A stretch of DNA of 64,000 bases, from positions 143,700-207,699 of the forward strand of contig NZ_UNOZ01000004.1 of NCBI RefSeq assembly GCF_900536025.1, given 5' to 3'. Shown here in pieces: positions 10,173-19,317 of this stretch. The stretch comes from Pseudomonas reidholzensis (GTDB taxonomy: Bacteria > Pseudomonadota > Gammaproteobacteria > Pseudomonadales > Pseudomonadaceae). The position numbers and the translations under genes were made by a program. How positions within the stretch are numbered: position 1 is the stretch's first letter; every line of letters starts with the position of its first letter. The notes beneath the pieces were generated by a model. The model was not told the origin of the DNA and did not search any database. It was given only the letters and a program-made list of their open reading frames with translations.

Positions 10173-11270
10173 GTGAATGCACACGTTTTCAAACCCGATA
10201 TGCCGCCCCCGGTGAAAACCGTCGGCGTGCTCGCATGGATGCGTGCAAACCTGTTCTCCAGCTGGCTCAACACCTTGCTGACCCTGGTCGCCCTGTACCT
10301 GGTGTGGCTGATCGTGCCGCCGCTGCTGCAGTGGTCGCTGATCGATGCCAACTGGGTCGGCACCACCCGTGCCGACTGCACCAAGGAGGGCGCCTGCTGG
10401 GTGTTCATCCAGCAACGCTTTGGCCAGTTCATGTACGGCTACTACCCCCCCGAACTGCGCTGGCGCGTCGACCTGACGGTGTGGCTGGCGGTGATCGGCG
10501 CGGCGCCGCTGTTCATCAATCGCTTCCCGCGCAAGGCGATCTACGGCCTGGGCTTCCTGGTGCTGTACCCGGTGCTCGCCTACCTGCTGCTGCATGGCGG
10601 CAGCTTCGGCCTGACGACGGTGCCGACCAACCAGTGGGGCGGCCTGATGCTGACCCTGGTGATCGCCACCGTGGGTATCGTCGGAGCCTTGCCGCTGGGC
10701 ATCCTGCTGGCGCTGGGGCGCCGCTCGAACATGCCGGCGGTGAAGGTGGTCTGCGTGACCTTCATCGAGTTCTGGCGCGGCGTGCCGTTGATCACCGTGC
10801 TGTTCATGTCGTCGGTGATGCTGCCGTTGTTCCTGCCCGAGGGCATGAGCTTCGACAAGCTGCTGCGGGCGATGATCGGGGTGATCCTGTTCCAGTCGGC
10901 GTACATCGCCGAAGTGGTGCGCGGCGGCCTGCAGGCCATTCCCAAGGGCCAGTACGAGGCCGCTGCGGCGATGGGCCTGGGCTACTGGCGGGCGATGGGC
11001 CTGGTGATCCTGCCGCAGGCACTCAAGCTGGTCATCCCCGGCATCGTCAACACCTTCATTGCCCTGTTCAAGGACACCAGCCTGGTGATCATCATCGGCC
11101 TGTTCGACCTGCTCAACAGCGTCAAGCAGGCGGCGGCCGACCCGGCCTGGCTGGGCATGGCGACCGAGGGCTACGTGTTCGCGGCCCTGGTGTTCTGGAT
11201 TTTCTGTTTCGGTATGTCCCGCTACTCCATGCACCTGGAGCGCAAGCTGGACACTGGCCACAAGCGTTAG
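10173..11270 (+). CDS. aapM: General L-amino acid ABC transporter permease AapM
   Basis: The 365-residue permease starts with GTG at 10173 ([21 protein letters not shown]). It has an N-terminal membrane segment, a periplasmic region with [15 protein letters not shown], several further membrane helices, and the EAA loop ([32 protein letters not shown]). An ATG at 10177 is out of frame, which supports the GTG. Together with AapQ it forms the membrane channel. Confidence 0.94.
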   Translation: MNAHVFKPDMPPPVKTVGVLAWMRANLFSSWLNTLLTLVALYLVWLIVPPLLQWSLIDANWVGTTRADCTKEGACWVFIQQRFGQFMYGYYPPELRWRVDLTVWLAVIGAAPLFINRFPRKAIYGLGFLVLYPVLAYLLLHGGSFGLTTVPTNQWGGLMLTLVIATVGIVGALPLGILLALGRRSNMPAVKVVCVTFIEFWRGVPLITVLFMSSVMLPLFLPEGMSFDKLLRAMIGVILFQSAYIAEVVRGGLQAIPKGQYEAAAAMGLGYWRAMGLVILPQALKLVIPGIVNTFIALFKDTSLVIIIGLFDLLNSVKQAAADPAWLGMATEGYVFAALVFWIFCFGMSRYSMHLERKLDTGHKR

Positions 11271-11280
11271 GAGTTTCGAA

Positions 11281-12045
11281 ATGAGTGAAGCGATCAAGCA
11301 GCCTGCTGGCCCCGAAGGCATCATCCAGATGCAGGGTGTGAACAAATGGTACGGCCAGTTCCACGTGCTCAAGGACATCAACCTCAACGTCCGTCAGGGC
11401 GAGCGCATCGTCCTCTGCGGGCCGTCGGGCTCGGGCAAGTCGACCACCATCCGCTGCCTCAACCGGCTCGAGGAGCATCAGCAGGGGCGCATCGTGGTCG
11501 ATGGCGTCGAGCTGACCAACGACCTCAAGCAGATCGAGGCGATCCGCCGCGAGGTGGGCATGGTGTTCCAGCACTTCAACCTGTTCCCGCACCTGACCAT
11601 CCTGCAGAACTGCACCCTGGCGCCGATGTGGGTGCGCAAGATGCCCAAGCGCAAGGCCGAGGAAATCGCCATGCACTACCTTGAGCGGGTGCGGATCCCG
11701 GAGCAGGCGCACAAGTTTCCCGGGCAGTTGTCAGGTGGTCAGCAGCAGCGCGTGGCGATTGCCCGGGCGCTGTGCATGAAGCCGAAGATCATGCTGTTCG
11801 ACGAGCCGACCTCGGCGCTCGACCCAGAAATGGTCAAGGAAGTGCTGGATACCATGGTCGGCCTGGCCGAGGATGGCATGACCATGCTCTGCGTGACCCA
11901 CGAGATGGGCTTTGCCCGGACCGTGGCGAACCGGGTGATCTTCATGGACAAGGGCGAGATCGTCGAGCAGGCGGCGCCGGATGACTTCTTCGACCGGCCG
12001 CAGAGTGATCGGACCAAGCTGTTCCTGAGCCAGATCCTGCATTGA
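11281..12045 (+). CDS. aapP: General L-amino acid ABC transporter ATP-binding protein AapP
   Basis: The 254-residue polar amino acid ATPase has Walker [10 protein letters not shown] (residues 47-55), Q-loop [10 protein letters not shown], signature LSGGQQQR (about 150-157), Walker [16 protein letters not shown] and the switch His in CVTHEMGFA. It powers AapJQM uptake. It is the last gene of the operon, starting 10 bases after aapM, and is followed by a GC-rich hairpin shared with the convergent algW. It is closely related in sequence to the ATPase at 41392-42174, which serves a different transporter. Confidence 0.95.
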   Translation: MSEAIKQPAGPEGIIQMQGVNKWYGQFHVLKDINLNVRQGERIVLCGPSGSGKSTTIRCLNRLEEHQQGRIVVDGVELTNDLKQIEAIRREVGMVFQHFNLFPHLTILQNCTLAPMWVRKMPKRKAEEIAMHYLERVRIPEQAHKFPGQLSGGQQQRVAIARALCMKPKIMLFDEPTSALDPEMVKEVLDTMVGLAEDGMTMLCVTHEMGFARTVANRVIFMDKGEIVEQAAPDDFFDRPQSDRTKLFLSQILH

Positions 12046-12052
12046 TAAAGCG

Positions 12053-12072
12053 GGGGCCGCGAAAGCGGCCCC
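12053..12072. terminator. Stem-loop between convergent aapP and algW
   Basis: The 8-bp stem GGGGCCGC-GAAA-GCGGCCCC has a stable GNRA-type loop. It lacks a long T-tract on either side, so as an intrinsic terminator it is weak, but it is placed to end both genes. Confidence 0.6.
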
Positions 12073-12082
12073 AGGCTGTAGA

Positions 12083-13243
12083 TCATTTCTCTTCGGTATT
12101 GGCCACCGGCGCCGGTGGCGGGCGCAGCCCCACCTCGGCAATCAGCTTCAGCTGCTGCCCGTTGCGCATGACCTCGATGGCCACCTTGTCGGTCGGCTTG
12201 ATCCGCGCCACCTGGTTCATCGACTTGCGCCCATCACCGGCCGGCTCGCCGTTGATGCTCAGGATCACATCACCCAACTGCAAGCCCGCACGCTGCGCCG
12301 GGCCATCGCGGAAGATCCCCGCGACGACGATCCCCGGACGCCCCTCCAGGCCAAACGACTCCGCTAGCTCCTGGCTCAGCGGTTGCACCTCGATGCCCAG
12401 CCAGCCACGGATCACCTGGCCGTGCTCGATGATCGACTTCATCACCTCCAGCGCCAGTTTGACCGGGATGGCGAAGCCGATGCCCTGCGAGCCGCCGGAT
12501 TTGGAGAAGATCGCCGTGTTGATGCCCACCAGGTTGCCGTTGGCATCGACCAGCGCACCACCGGAGTTGCCCGGGTTGATCGCTGCATCGGTCTGGATGA
12601 AGTCTTCGTAGTTGTTCAGGCCCAGCTGGTTACGCCCGGTGGCGCTGATGATGCCCATGGTGACTGTCTGGCCGACGCCGAACGGGTTGCCGATGGCCAG
12701 CGAGACGTCGCCGATATGGATAGTGTCGGAGCGGCCGATGGTGATCGCCGGCAGGCTCTTGAGGTCGATCTTGAGCACCGCCAGGTCGGTTTCCGGGTCG
12801 CTGCCGATCACCCGCGCGACGGTCTCGCGGCCATCCTTGAGCGCCACCACGATCTGGTCGGCACCGCTGGTGACGTGGTTGTTGGTCAGCAGGTAGCCCT
12901 CGGGGCTCATGATCACCGCCGAACCCAGGCTCGACTCCCAGCGCCGCTGCTTGGGCAGGTTGTCGCCGAAGAAGCGGCGGAACTGCGGGTCCTCGAACAG
13001 CGGATGGGCGCTCTTGTTGACCACCTTGGTGGTGTACAGGTTGACCACCGCCGGTGCGGCCAGGGTCACCGCATCGGCATAGGACACCGGCCCCTGCATG
13101 ATCTGCGTGGTCTGCGGCGCCTGCTGCAGGTTGACGTCCTGGCTGGGCAGGCCGACCCATTCGGGGAAACGCTGGATAACCAGCAACGCGATCAATGTGC
13201 CAGTGAGCAGTGGCCAGCCAAAGTAACGCAGAACCTTGAGCAT
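12083..13243 (-). CDS. algW: Periplasmic serine protease AlgW (DegS-type)
   Basis: The 386-residue protein begins MLKVLRYFGWPLLTGTLIALLVI, a membrane anchor with the rest in the periplasm. The trypsin-like triad is His123 (TNNHVTSG), Asp153 (ETDLAVLKID) and Ser227 (NPGNSGGAL). One PDZ domain follows (about 270-365), as in DegS and not the two PDZ of MucD/DegP. In P. aeruginosa AlgW cleaves the anti-sigma factor MucA to release AlgU under envelope stress; the same role is expected here. I used the start at 13243; eight more codons upstream are open but not conserved. Confidence 0.95.
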   Translation of the reverse strand: MLKVLRYFGWPLLTGTLIALLVIQRFPEWVGLPSQDVNLQQAPQTTQIMQGPVSYADAVTLAAPAVVNLYTTKVVNKSAHPLFEDPQFRRFFGDNLPKQRRWESSLGSAVIMSPEGYLLTNNHVTSGADQIVVALKDGRETVARVIGSDPETDLAVLKIDLKSLPAITIGRSDTIHIGDVSLAIGNPFGVGQTVTMGIISATGRNQLGLNNYEDFIQTDAAINPGNSGGALVDANGNLVGINTAIFSKSGGSQGIGFAIPVKLALEVMKSIIEHGQVIRGWLGIEVQPLSQELAESFGLEGRPGIVVAGIFRDGPAQRAGLQLGDVILSINGEPAGDGRKSMNQVARIKPTDKVAIEVMRNGQQLKLIAEVGLRPPPAPVANTEEK

Positions 13244-13457
13244 CGAAAAATCCTGGGAGTGGGGCAAGGGCCGTTGCAGAGCGGCCCGGGACGCAAACGC
13301 GCGCGATCATACACCTCGACAGGGGTGATCGGCGACGGCTGGAATGGCTGCCCCCAGGCGACTGCGCCGGTTTCCCCGAAGCCGGCGACGGCCCATAATG
13401 GCGGCCATTATACGGGCGTTGAGCCCGCCAAACGTGCAGATTTCGAGGAGATTTTCC

Positions 13458-14216
13458 ATGGCCGTCGCCCTGAGCACCCTGGTCGAGGAAGCCGAGCGCT
13501 ATCTGTCCAGCGCCAAGATCCAGGATTACTGCCCCAATGGCCTGCAGGTCGAAGGGCGCCCACAGGTCAGCCGCATCGTCAGCGGCGTCACCGCCAGCCA
13601 GGCGCTGCTGGACGCGGCGGTCGAGGCCGAGGCCGACCTGGTGCTGGTGCACCACGGCTACTTCTGGAAAGGTGAAAACCCGTGCATCACCGGCATCAAG
13701 CAGCGCCGCCTGAAGACCTTGCTCAAGCACGACATCAGCCTGCTGGCGTTCCACCTGCCGCTGGATGTGCACCCGGAGGTGGGCAATAACGTGCAACTCG
13801 CGCATCAGTTGGGGATTACCGTCGAGGGCCCGCTGGACCCTAGCAACCCGAAGGTGGTGGGCATGGTCGGTTCGCTCGATGAGGCCATGTCGGCGCGTGA
13901 TTTCGCCCGCCGTGTGCAGGACGCGCTGGGCCGCGAGCCGCTGCTGATCGAGGGTGAGCAACGGGTGCGGCGGATCGGCTGGTGCACCGGGGGCGGCCAG
14001 GGTTACATCGACACGGCGATTGCCCAGGGGGTCGACCTGTTCCTCAGTGGCGAGGCCTCCGAGCAGACCTTCCACAGTGCCCGCGAGAACGGCATCAGCT
14101 TCATCGCCGCCGGCCACCATGCCACGGAGCGCTATGGCGTGCAGGCGCTGGGCGATTACCTGGCGCGGCGGTTTGCCGTGGAGCACCTGTTCATCGATTG
14201 CCCGAATCCGATCTGA
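13458..14216 (+). CDS. Nif3-like dinuclear metal centre protein (YbgI family)
   Basis: The 252-residue protein has family motifs DYCPNGLQVEG, LVHHGYFW (metal-binding His pair), LDVHPEVGNN, GEASEQTFHSARENG and AAGHHATERYG. YbgI/Nif3 proteins form hexamers with a di-metal site. E. coli YbgI is linked to DUF34-type metal or GTP cyclohydrolase-like roles, so the true activity remains open. The ATG at 13458 has a good RBS (CGAGGAG). It is divergent from algW with about 215 bases between start codons. Confidence 0.9.
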   Translation: MAVALSTLVEEAERYLSSAKIQDYCPNGLQVEGRPQVSRIVSGVTASQALLDAAVEAEADLVLVHHGYFWKGENPCITGIKQRRLKTLLKHDISLLAFHLPLDVHPEVGNNVQLAHQLGITVEGPLDPSNPKVVGMVGSLDEAMSARDFARRVQDALGREPLLIEGEQRVRRIGWCTGGGQGYIDTAIAQGVDLFLSGEASEQTFHSARENGISFIAAGHHATERYGVQALGDYLARRFAVEHLFIDCPNPI

Positions 14217-14229
14217 TCGCGAGGTGCTC

Positions 14230-14300
14230 ATTTCGCGGGCAAGCCCGCTCCTACAGAGATCGCGCAAGACCCTGTAGGCGCTGGCTTGCCTGCGATGGCC
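14230..14300. repeat. REP pair (inverted), right unit degenerate
   Basis: A REP core (tcgcgggcaagcccgctcc) is followed by a degenerate inverted partner (ctgtaggcgctggcttgcc). It sits between the Nif3-like gene and cysD. Confidence 0.7.
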
Positions 14301-14455
14301 TGCGCAGCAGGCCCCTTGCCAGCCCAAACCCACAGTCATATGGTTAGACCGTTTCGATCTAGCCACCCTCCTAAATAGAATCAGGCCCTGTGATAAAGTG
14401 GCCCGCTCGAACACGGCCCGCTGGCCGTTCATAAGATCGTTTTACGTGAGTAGCC

Positions 14456-15373
14456 ATGGTCGACAAACTGACGCACTTGAAACAGCTGGAGGCGGAAAGC
14501 ATCCACATCATCCGCGAGGTGGCCGCCGAGTTCGATAACCCGGTGATGCTGTACTCGATCGGCAAGGATTCCGCCGTGATGCTGCACCTGGCGCGCAAGG
14601 CCTTTTTCCCGGGCAAGCTGCCGTTTCCGGTGATGCACGTCGACACCCGCTGGAAATTCCAGGAGATGTACAGCTTCCGCGACAAGATGGTCGAGGAAAT
14701 GGGCCTGGAGCTGATCACCCACGTCAACCCGGAAGGGGTGGCGCAGGGCATCAACCCGTTCACCCATGGCAGCTCCAAGCACACCGACATCATGAAGACC
14801 CAGGGCCTCAAGCAGGCGCTGGACAAGTACGGCTTCGATGCCGCCTTCGGTGGTGCGCGCCGTGACGAAGAGAAGTCGCGGGCCAAGGAGCGGGTCTACT
14901 CGTTCCGTGACAGCAAGCACCGCTGGGACCCGAAAAACCAGCGCCCCGAGCTGTGGAACGTCTACAACGGCAAGGTCAACAAGGGCGAGTCGATCCGCGT
15001 GTTCCCGCTGTCGAACTGGACCGAGCTGGACATCTGGCAGTACATCTACCTCGAAGGTATCCCGATCGTGCCGCTGTACTTCGCCGCCGAGCGTGAAGTC
15101 ATCGAGAAGAACGGCACCCTGATCATGATCGACGACGAGCGCATCCTCGAGCACCTGAGCGACGAAGACAAAGCCCGCATCGTCAAGAAGAAGGTGCGTT
15201 TCCGTACCCTCGGCTGCTACCCGTTGACGGGCGCGGTGGAATCGGAGGCCGAGAGCCTGACCGATATCATTCAGGAAATGCTCCTGACGCGCACTTCCGA
15301 GCGCCAGGGCCGTGTCATCGACCACGATGGCGCCGGCTCCATGGAAGACAAAAAACGTCAGGGCTACTTCTAA
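14456..15373 (+). CDS. cysD: Sulfate adenylyltransferase subunit 2 (CysD)
   Basis: The 305-residue PAPS-reductase-fold protein has the PP-loop [10 protein letters not shown] (residues 31-40), [22 protein letters not shown] and ends in the usual CysD tail ([10 protein letters not shown]). It forms adenosine 5'-phosphosulfate from ATP and sulfate, driven by the GTPase of CysN. The cysN/C start is 16 bases after the stop, so they form a cysDNC operon. Sulfur-dependent control by CysB is expected from the family; I could not place a CysB site with confidence in the 239-base upstream gap. Confidence 0.96.
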   Translation: MVDKLTHLKQLEAESIHIIREVAAEFDNPVMLYSIGKDSAVMLHLARKAFFPGKLPFPVMHVDTRWKFQEMYSFRDKMVEEMGLELITHVNPEGVAQGINPFTHGSSKHTDIMKTQGLKQALDKYGFDAAFGGARRDEEKSRAKERVYSFRDSKHRWDPKNQRPELWNVYNGKVNKGESIRVFPLSNWTELDIWQYIYLEGIPIVPLYFAAEREVIEKNGTLIMIDDERILEHLSDEDKARIVKKKVRFRTLGCYPLTGAVESEAESLTDIIQEMLLTRTSERQGRVIDHDGAGSMEDKKRQGYF

Positions 15374-15389
15374 TTTTCAGGGTTACTCC

Positions 15390-17291
15390 ATGTCGCATCA
15401 ATCCGATTTGATCAGCGAAGACATCGTCGCTTATCTGGCTCAGCACGAGCGCAAAGAACTGCTGCGTTTCCTCACCTGCGGCAACGTCGATGACGGCAAG
15501 AGCACCCTGATCGGGCGCCTGCTGCACGACTCCAAGATGATCTACGAGGACCACCTCGAAGCGATCACTCGCGACTCGAAAAAATCCGGCACCACGGGCG
15601 AAGACATCGACCTGGCACTGCTGGTCGACGGCCTGCAGGCCGAGCGCGAGCAGGGCATCACCATCGATGTCGCCTACCGCTATTTCTCCACCGCCAAGCG
15701 CAAGTTCATCATCGCCGACACCCCCGGCCATGAGCAGTACACGCGCAACATGGCCACCGGCGCCTCGACCTGCGACCTGGCGATCATCCTCGTCGATGCC
15801 CGTTATGGCGTGCAGACCCAGACCCGTCGGCACAGCTACATCGCCTCGTTGCTGGGCATCAAGCACATCGTCGTGGCGATCAACAAGATGGACCTCAAGG
15901 GCTTCGACGAGGCGGTCTTCGAGTCGATCAAGGCCGACTACCTGAAGTTCGCCGACGCCATCAACCTGACCCCGAGCAGCCTGCACTTCGTGCCGATGTC
16001 GGCGCTCAAGGGCGACAACGTGGTCAACCGCAGCGAGCGTTCGCCGTGGTACACGGGCCCTGCGCTGATGGAAATCCTCGAGACCGTTGAAGTCGCGGCC
16101 GACCGCAACTTCACCGACCTGCGTTTCCCGGTGCAGTACGTCAACCGTCCGAACCTGAACTTCCGCGGCTTCGCCGGCACCTTGGCCAGCGGCGTGGTGC
16201 ACAAGGGCGATGAAATCGTCGTATTGCCGTCGGGCAAGAGCAGCCGGGTCAAGTCCATCGTCACCTACGAAGGTGAGCTGGAACACGCCGGCCCAGGCCA
16301 GGCCGTGACCCTGACCATGGAAGACGAGATCGACATCTCCCGTGGCGACCTGCTGGTGCATGCCGACAACGTCCCGCCGGTGACCGACCAGTTCGACGCC
16401 ATGCTCGTGTGGATGGCCGAGGAGCCGATGCTCCCCGGCAAGAAGTACGACATCAAGCGCGCCACCAGCTATGTGCCGGGCTCGATTGCCAGCATCACCC
16501 ACAAGGTCGATGTGAACACCCTCGAGAAGGGCGCGGCCAGTGCGCTGCAGTTGAACGAGATCGGCCTGGTCAAGGTCAGCCTCGACGCCGCCATCGCCCT
16601 CGACGGCTATGACAGCAACCGCACCACCGGCGCGTTCATCATCATCGACCGCCTGACCAACGGTACCGTGGGTGCCGGCATGATCATCGCCCAGCCTGTC
16701 CTGCCGCACGGCAGCACCGGCCAGCATGGCAAGCAGGCGCACGTTGCCACCGAAGAGCGCGCCCTGCGCTTCGGCCAGCAGCCGGCCACCGTGCTGTTCA
16801 GCGGCCTCTCCGGCGCGGGCAAGAGCACCCTGGCCTATGCCGTGGAGCGCAAGCTGTTCGACATGGGCCGTGCGGTCTACGTGCTCGACGGCCAGAACCT
16901 GCGCCACGACCTGAACAAGGGCCTGCCGCAGGACCGTGCCGGTCGCACCGAGAACTGGCGCCGTGCCGCCCACGTGGCGCGTCAGTTCAACGAAGCCGGC
17001 CTGCTGACCCTGGCCGCGTTCGTCGCCCCGGATGCCGAAGGCCGCGAACAGGCCAAGGCACTGATCGGCAAGGAGCGTCTGCTGACCGTGTACGTCCAGG
17101 CATCGCCGATTGCCTGCCGTGAGCGTGACCCGCAAGGCCTGTATGCCGCTGGCGGCGATAACATCCCGGGTGAAAGCTTCCCGTTCGATGTGCCGCTGGA
17201 TGCTGACCTGGTGATCGACACCCAGAGCACCGGGGTTGAAGAAAGCATCAAGCAAGTGCTCGACCTGCTGCGTCAGCGCGGCGCGATCTAA
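15390..17291 (+). CDS. cysNC: Bifunctional sulfate adenylyltransferase subunit 1 / APS kinase (CysN-CysC fusion)
   Basis: The 633-residue protein fuses an EF-Tu-like GTPase (G1 GNVDDGKST at 31-39, [12 protein letters not shown]) and its beta-barrel domains to a C-terminal APS kinase (P-loop GLSGAGKS near 472-479). CysN activates sulfate with CysD, and the CysC part phosphorylates APS to PAPS. The start at 15390 ([16 protein letters not shown]) follows TTTTCAGGG; an earlier in-frame ATG would overlap cysD. In the kinase part the usual DGDN(V/I)R motif reads DGQNLR, and the lid-like region is shortened, so the kinase branch differs from stand-alone CysC. A strong terminator follows. Confidence 0.95.
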   Translation: MSHQSDLISEDIVAYLAQHERKELLRFLTCGNVDDGKSTLIGRLLHDSKMIYEDHLEAITRDSKKSGTTGEDIDLALLVDGLQAEREQGITIDVAYRYFSTAKRKFIIADTPGHEQYTRNMATGASTCDLAIILVDARYGVQTQTRRHSYIASLLGIKHIVVAINKMDLKGFDEAVFESIKADYLKFADAINLTPSSLHFVPMSALKGDNVVNRSERSPWYTGPALMEILETVEVAADRNFTDLRFPVQYVNRPNLNFRGFAGTLASGVVHKGDEIVVLPSGKSSRVKSIVTYEGELEHAGPGQAVTLTMEDEIDISRGDLLVHADNVPPVTDQFDAMLVWMAEEPMLPGKKYDIKRATSYVPGSIASITHKVDVNTLEKGAASALQLNEIGLVKVSLDAAIALDGYDSNRTTGAFIIIDRLTNGTVGAGMIIAQPVLPHGSTGQHGKQAHVATEERALRFGQQPATVLFSGLSGAGKSTLAYAVERKLFDMGRAVYVLDGQNLRHDLNKGLPQDRAGRTENWRRAAHVARQFNEAGLLTLAAFVAPDAEGREQAKALIGKERLLTVYVQASPIACRERDPQGLYAAGGDNIPGESFPFDVPLDADLVIDTQSTGVEESIKQVLDLLRQRGAI

Positions 17292-17311
17292 GCGCTGGTG
17301 TTGGATGTATG

Positions 17312-17338
17312 AAAAACCCCGCTTCGGCGGGGTTTTTT
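17312..17338 (+). terminator. Intrinsic terminator of the cysD-cysNC operon
   Basis: The stem AACCCCGC-ttc-GGCGGGGTT is preceded by an A-run and followed by TTTTTTG. It lies 20 bases after the cysNC stop. Confidence 0.93.
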
Positions 17339-17360
17339 GTTTGTCCGGGGAAGTCTTGCG

Positions 17361-17628
17361 CCTTTAGGTCCATCCCTTTCAAGGCGTGTTGAAATTGCGC
17401 TTGTCGTGAGCTTGCCGGGGCCGCTGCGCGCCCCTTTCGCGACACAAGGCCGCTCCCACAGGATGCGGTGTTGCCCAGTTTCTGTTTCGTTCGCGAACGT
17501 TACTGCACGACGCCGCCCATGTGGGAGCGGCCTTGTGTCGCGAAAGGGCTGCGCAGCGGCCCCGGCGAGCTCAAGCCAAGGATAAATTCAGGAACAATAC
17601 GAAGACCTTGAAAGGGATGGCCTTCAGG
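17361..17628. repeat. Imperfect long inverted repeat (~268 bp) with REP-like core
   Basis: The inner arms (17409-17460 and 17520-17571) are about 52 bases long and nearly perfect inverted copies (cttgccggggccgctgcgc and ctttcgcgacacaaggccgc in each). The outer arms (catccctttcaagg at 17371 and its complement at 17605-17628) extend the symmetry. The core ends in ggccgctcccaca, like a REP variant using gacacaaggc in place of the common gggtaaac. No coding frame in this 423-base gap is convincing. Confidence 0.8.
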
Positions 17629-17714
17629 GCATCACTCTTATGGAGTGGCAGTTCAGTCACTGGCTTGCCGGGTGCTGGTTGGTTGGAAAGGGCTGCAGAG
17701 CAGCCCGGTCCGGT

Positions 17715-17993
17715 TCAGTGATCCGTGCGCGTCATGCCGAGTTCGGCGTCATCCAACAGTGCCTTGGCCAATGCGCTCAGGTAGTGCGAGGCCCAGACCA
17801 GTTGCGGGTTATCTTCCATCACACCGGTGATGGTCAGCTCTCGCACAACGCCCATCAACTCCGAGGCCTGCTCGCGGGCATGCTGGCAAGGGATGCCGGG
17901 TTCTATGCAGAACAAGGGCTGGGTCATGCCTTCGCCTTGGTAGAAACGGGTCTTGCCGACGGTGGTGGGTGTGGTGATGTCGTCATTAGCCAT
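17715..17993 (-). CDS. DUF3077 family protein
   Basis: The 92-residue protein contains the pattern LFCIEPGIPCQHAREQASELMGVVRELT and a C-terminal LVWASHYLSALAKALLDDAE, matching the DUF3077 family of small pseudomonad proteins. The function is unknown. The RBS GGGAGA precedes the ATG at 17993. It is on the same strand as, and about 130 bases downstream of, the DUF6124-like gene, with a REP pair between. The two families are both short helical proteins of unknown role that recur together in pseudomonads, as I remember. Confidence 0.8.
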   Translation of the reverse strand: MANDDITTPTTVGKTRFYQGEGMTQPLFCIEPGIPCQHAREQASELMGVVRELTITGVMEDNPQLVWASHYLSALAKALLDDAELGMTRTDH

Positions 17994-18019
17994 TTTTCAC
18001 TCTCCCTGATTGTGTGTCT

Positions 18020-18105
18020 GGCCGGGCCTCATCGCGGGTAAACCCGCTCCTACAGGCATCGCGCAGACCCTGTAGGAGCGGGTTTACCCGCGAAGAGGCC
18101 CGGCC
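18020..18105. repeat. REP pair (inverted)
   Basis: Two REP units face each other (gcgggtaaacccgctcc and its complement) with flanking GGCCGGGCCTC/GAGGCCCGGCC arms, giving one long potential hairpin between the DUF3077 and DUF6124 genes. Confidence 0.88.
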
Positions 18106-18125
18106 AGTCAACACCTGACTGGGCC

Positions 18126-18368
18126 TTAGTGCGCCGTGCGCCGGCCTGCTGGCAACTGAACCTGCATCAACGCCGACTCAAGCAGCGTGCGCAGCGCCTC
18201 TAGCTCGTGCACCGTGGCCATCATCAGCATCGAGCCGGGTGATCGGGGTTGGAGCAGGATCGCCTGCTGGGCCACCGTCTGCGCGCACAGGGCGTACTCG
18301 GTGGCCTGGACGAGGGTGTCTTCAATGGAGTGGGGATTGTGGGGTGGGTCGGGGACAATCTTAAGCAT
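18126..18368 (-). CDS. DUF6124 family small protein
   Basis: The 80-residue protein starts MLKIVPDPPHNPHSIEDTLVQATEYALCAQTVAQQAI and continues SPGSMLMMATVHELEALRTLLESAL. It resembles the small pseudomonad proteins grouped as DUF6124. It is predicted helical, has no signal peptide, and its function is unknown. I chose the ATG at 18368; the frame is open 41 codons further upstream, but that part is not conserved in character. A hairpin at 18548-18570 lies in its upstream region. Confidence 0.8.
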   Translation of the reverse strand: MLKIVPDPPHNPHSIEDTLVQATEYALCAQTVAQQAILLQPRSPGSMLMMATVHELEALRTLLESALMQVQLPAGRRTAH

Positions 18369-18710
18369 GGTCTTACCCTCAATTTGCAATGGGGCAGCAC
18401 CATTTGCTGTCAAACAAAGGGTGGCAGCTGTGAGCGGGTTGACAGACCGGCCAAATTGAGGAAAACCGGCGCACCCGAAGATGCCCCACACACAGCCGCC
18501 ATTAAAGGCAAAGCCATGGGTTTCAATTTGAGTCGGCCTGTCAAAGCCGGTCGCTGATTGGTAGCGACCGCCCGAGACTAGGGCTCAACCCAGAACACCG
18601 CAATGGCTTGAAAGGGGTTGGTAGTGTGTTTGGGAAATGGACTACAAGGAATAGGGTAAGTCCTAAACCCGGGTGCAAAACCAGGCCGGGATACCGAGCC
18701 ATCCCGCGCG
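18369..18710. other. Intergenic leader region upstream of the DUF6124 gene
   Basis: This 342-base gap holds an 8-bp stem, CGGTCGCT-gattggt-AGCGACCG (18548-18570), which would lie in the 5' leader of the minus-strand DUF6124 gene if transcription starts beyond it. The remainder runs to the 3' end of the Lrp gene and shows no coding frame that I trust. Confidence 0.55.
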
Positions 18711-19190
18711 CTAAATATGCTTCTCCGAAACCGGAATCACCCGCCGCTCCTTCACCGCCTTATACGAAAAACTCGAGTAAATCTCCTTCACCCCCGGCAA
18801 CCGCTGCAGCACCTCGCGGGTAAATTCCCCAAACGATTCCAGGTCCCTCGCCAGAATCTCCAGCAAGAAGTCATACCGCCCAGAAATATTGTGGCAAGCC
18901 ACGATCTCGGGAATCTCCAGCAACCGCTGTTCGAACGCCAGCGCCATGTCCTTGGTGTGCGAGTCCATCATGATGCTGACGAACGCCGTCACCCCGAACC
19001 CTAACGACTTGGGCGACAAAATGGCCTGATACCCGGTGATATAGCCGTTGTCTTCCAGCAACTTGACCCGCCGCCAGCACGGTGAAGTGGTCAGCGAAAC
19101 CTGGTCGGCCAGTTCAGACACGGTGAGGCGGGCGTTGTCCTGCAAGGCGGCAAGCAGGGCGCGGTCGGTGCGGTCGAGGGTTGAAGGCAT
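18711..19190 (-). CDS. mdeR: Lrp/AsnC family regulator, probable MdeR
   Basis: The 159-residue regulator has an N-terminal winged helix-turn-helix (RALLAALQDNARLTVSELADQVSLTTSPCWRRVKLLEDNGYITGY) and a C-terminal RAM ligand domain (FVSIMMDS, CHNISGRYDFLLEILARDLESF, YSSFSYKAVKE). It is divergent from methionine gamma-lyase with 127 bases between starts, the arrangement of mdeR-mdeA in P. putida, where MdeR activates mdeA. I used the ATG at 19190 (MPSTLDRTDRALL). The symbol rests on this context. Confidence 0.85.
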   Translation of the reverse strand: MPSTLDRTDRALLAALQDNARLTVSELADQVSLTTSPCWRRVKLLEDNGYITGYQAILSPKSLGFGVTAFVSIMMDSHTKDMALAFEQRLLEIPEIVACHNISGRYDFLLEILARDLESFGEFTREVLQRLPGVKEIYSSFSYKAVKERRVIPVSEKHI

Positions 19191-19317
19191 GGTTTGCCCT
19201 CCTGCAAGGGTAATTGTTGTTTTTGTTCCAATAACCACCCGCTTGCGTGGGCAACTTTGGAAAAATCCCGGTAGCGCATTGGCATAAGCTTATTACAAAC
19301 CACACGAGGCTGTTGCC

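Noticed and set aside
18608..18823. Short frames in the gap between the DUF6124 and Lrp genes
   Set aside because: Composition is repetitive and Pro/Lys-rich, they overlap the Lrp gene antisense, and they lack ribosome sites.
19260..19300. Possible sigma54 promoter upstream of mdeA (GG and GC 10 bases apart near 19270-19283)
   Set aside because: Only three of seven -24 positions match and the -12 element is TGGCA rather than TTGCA; the match is within chance.
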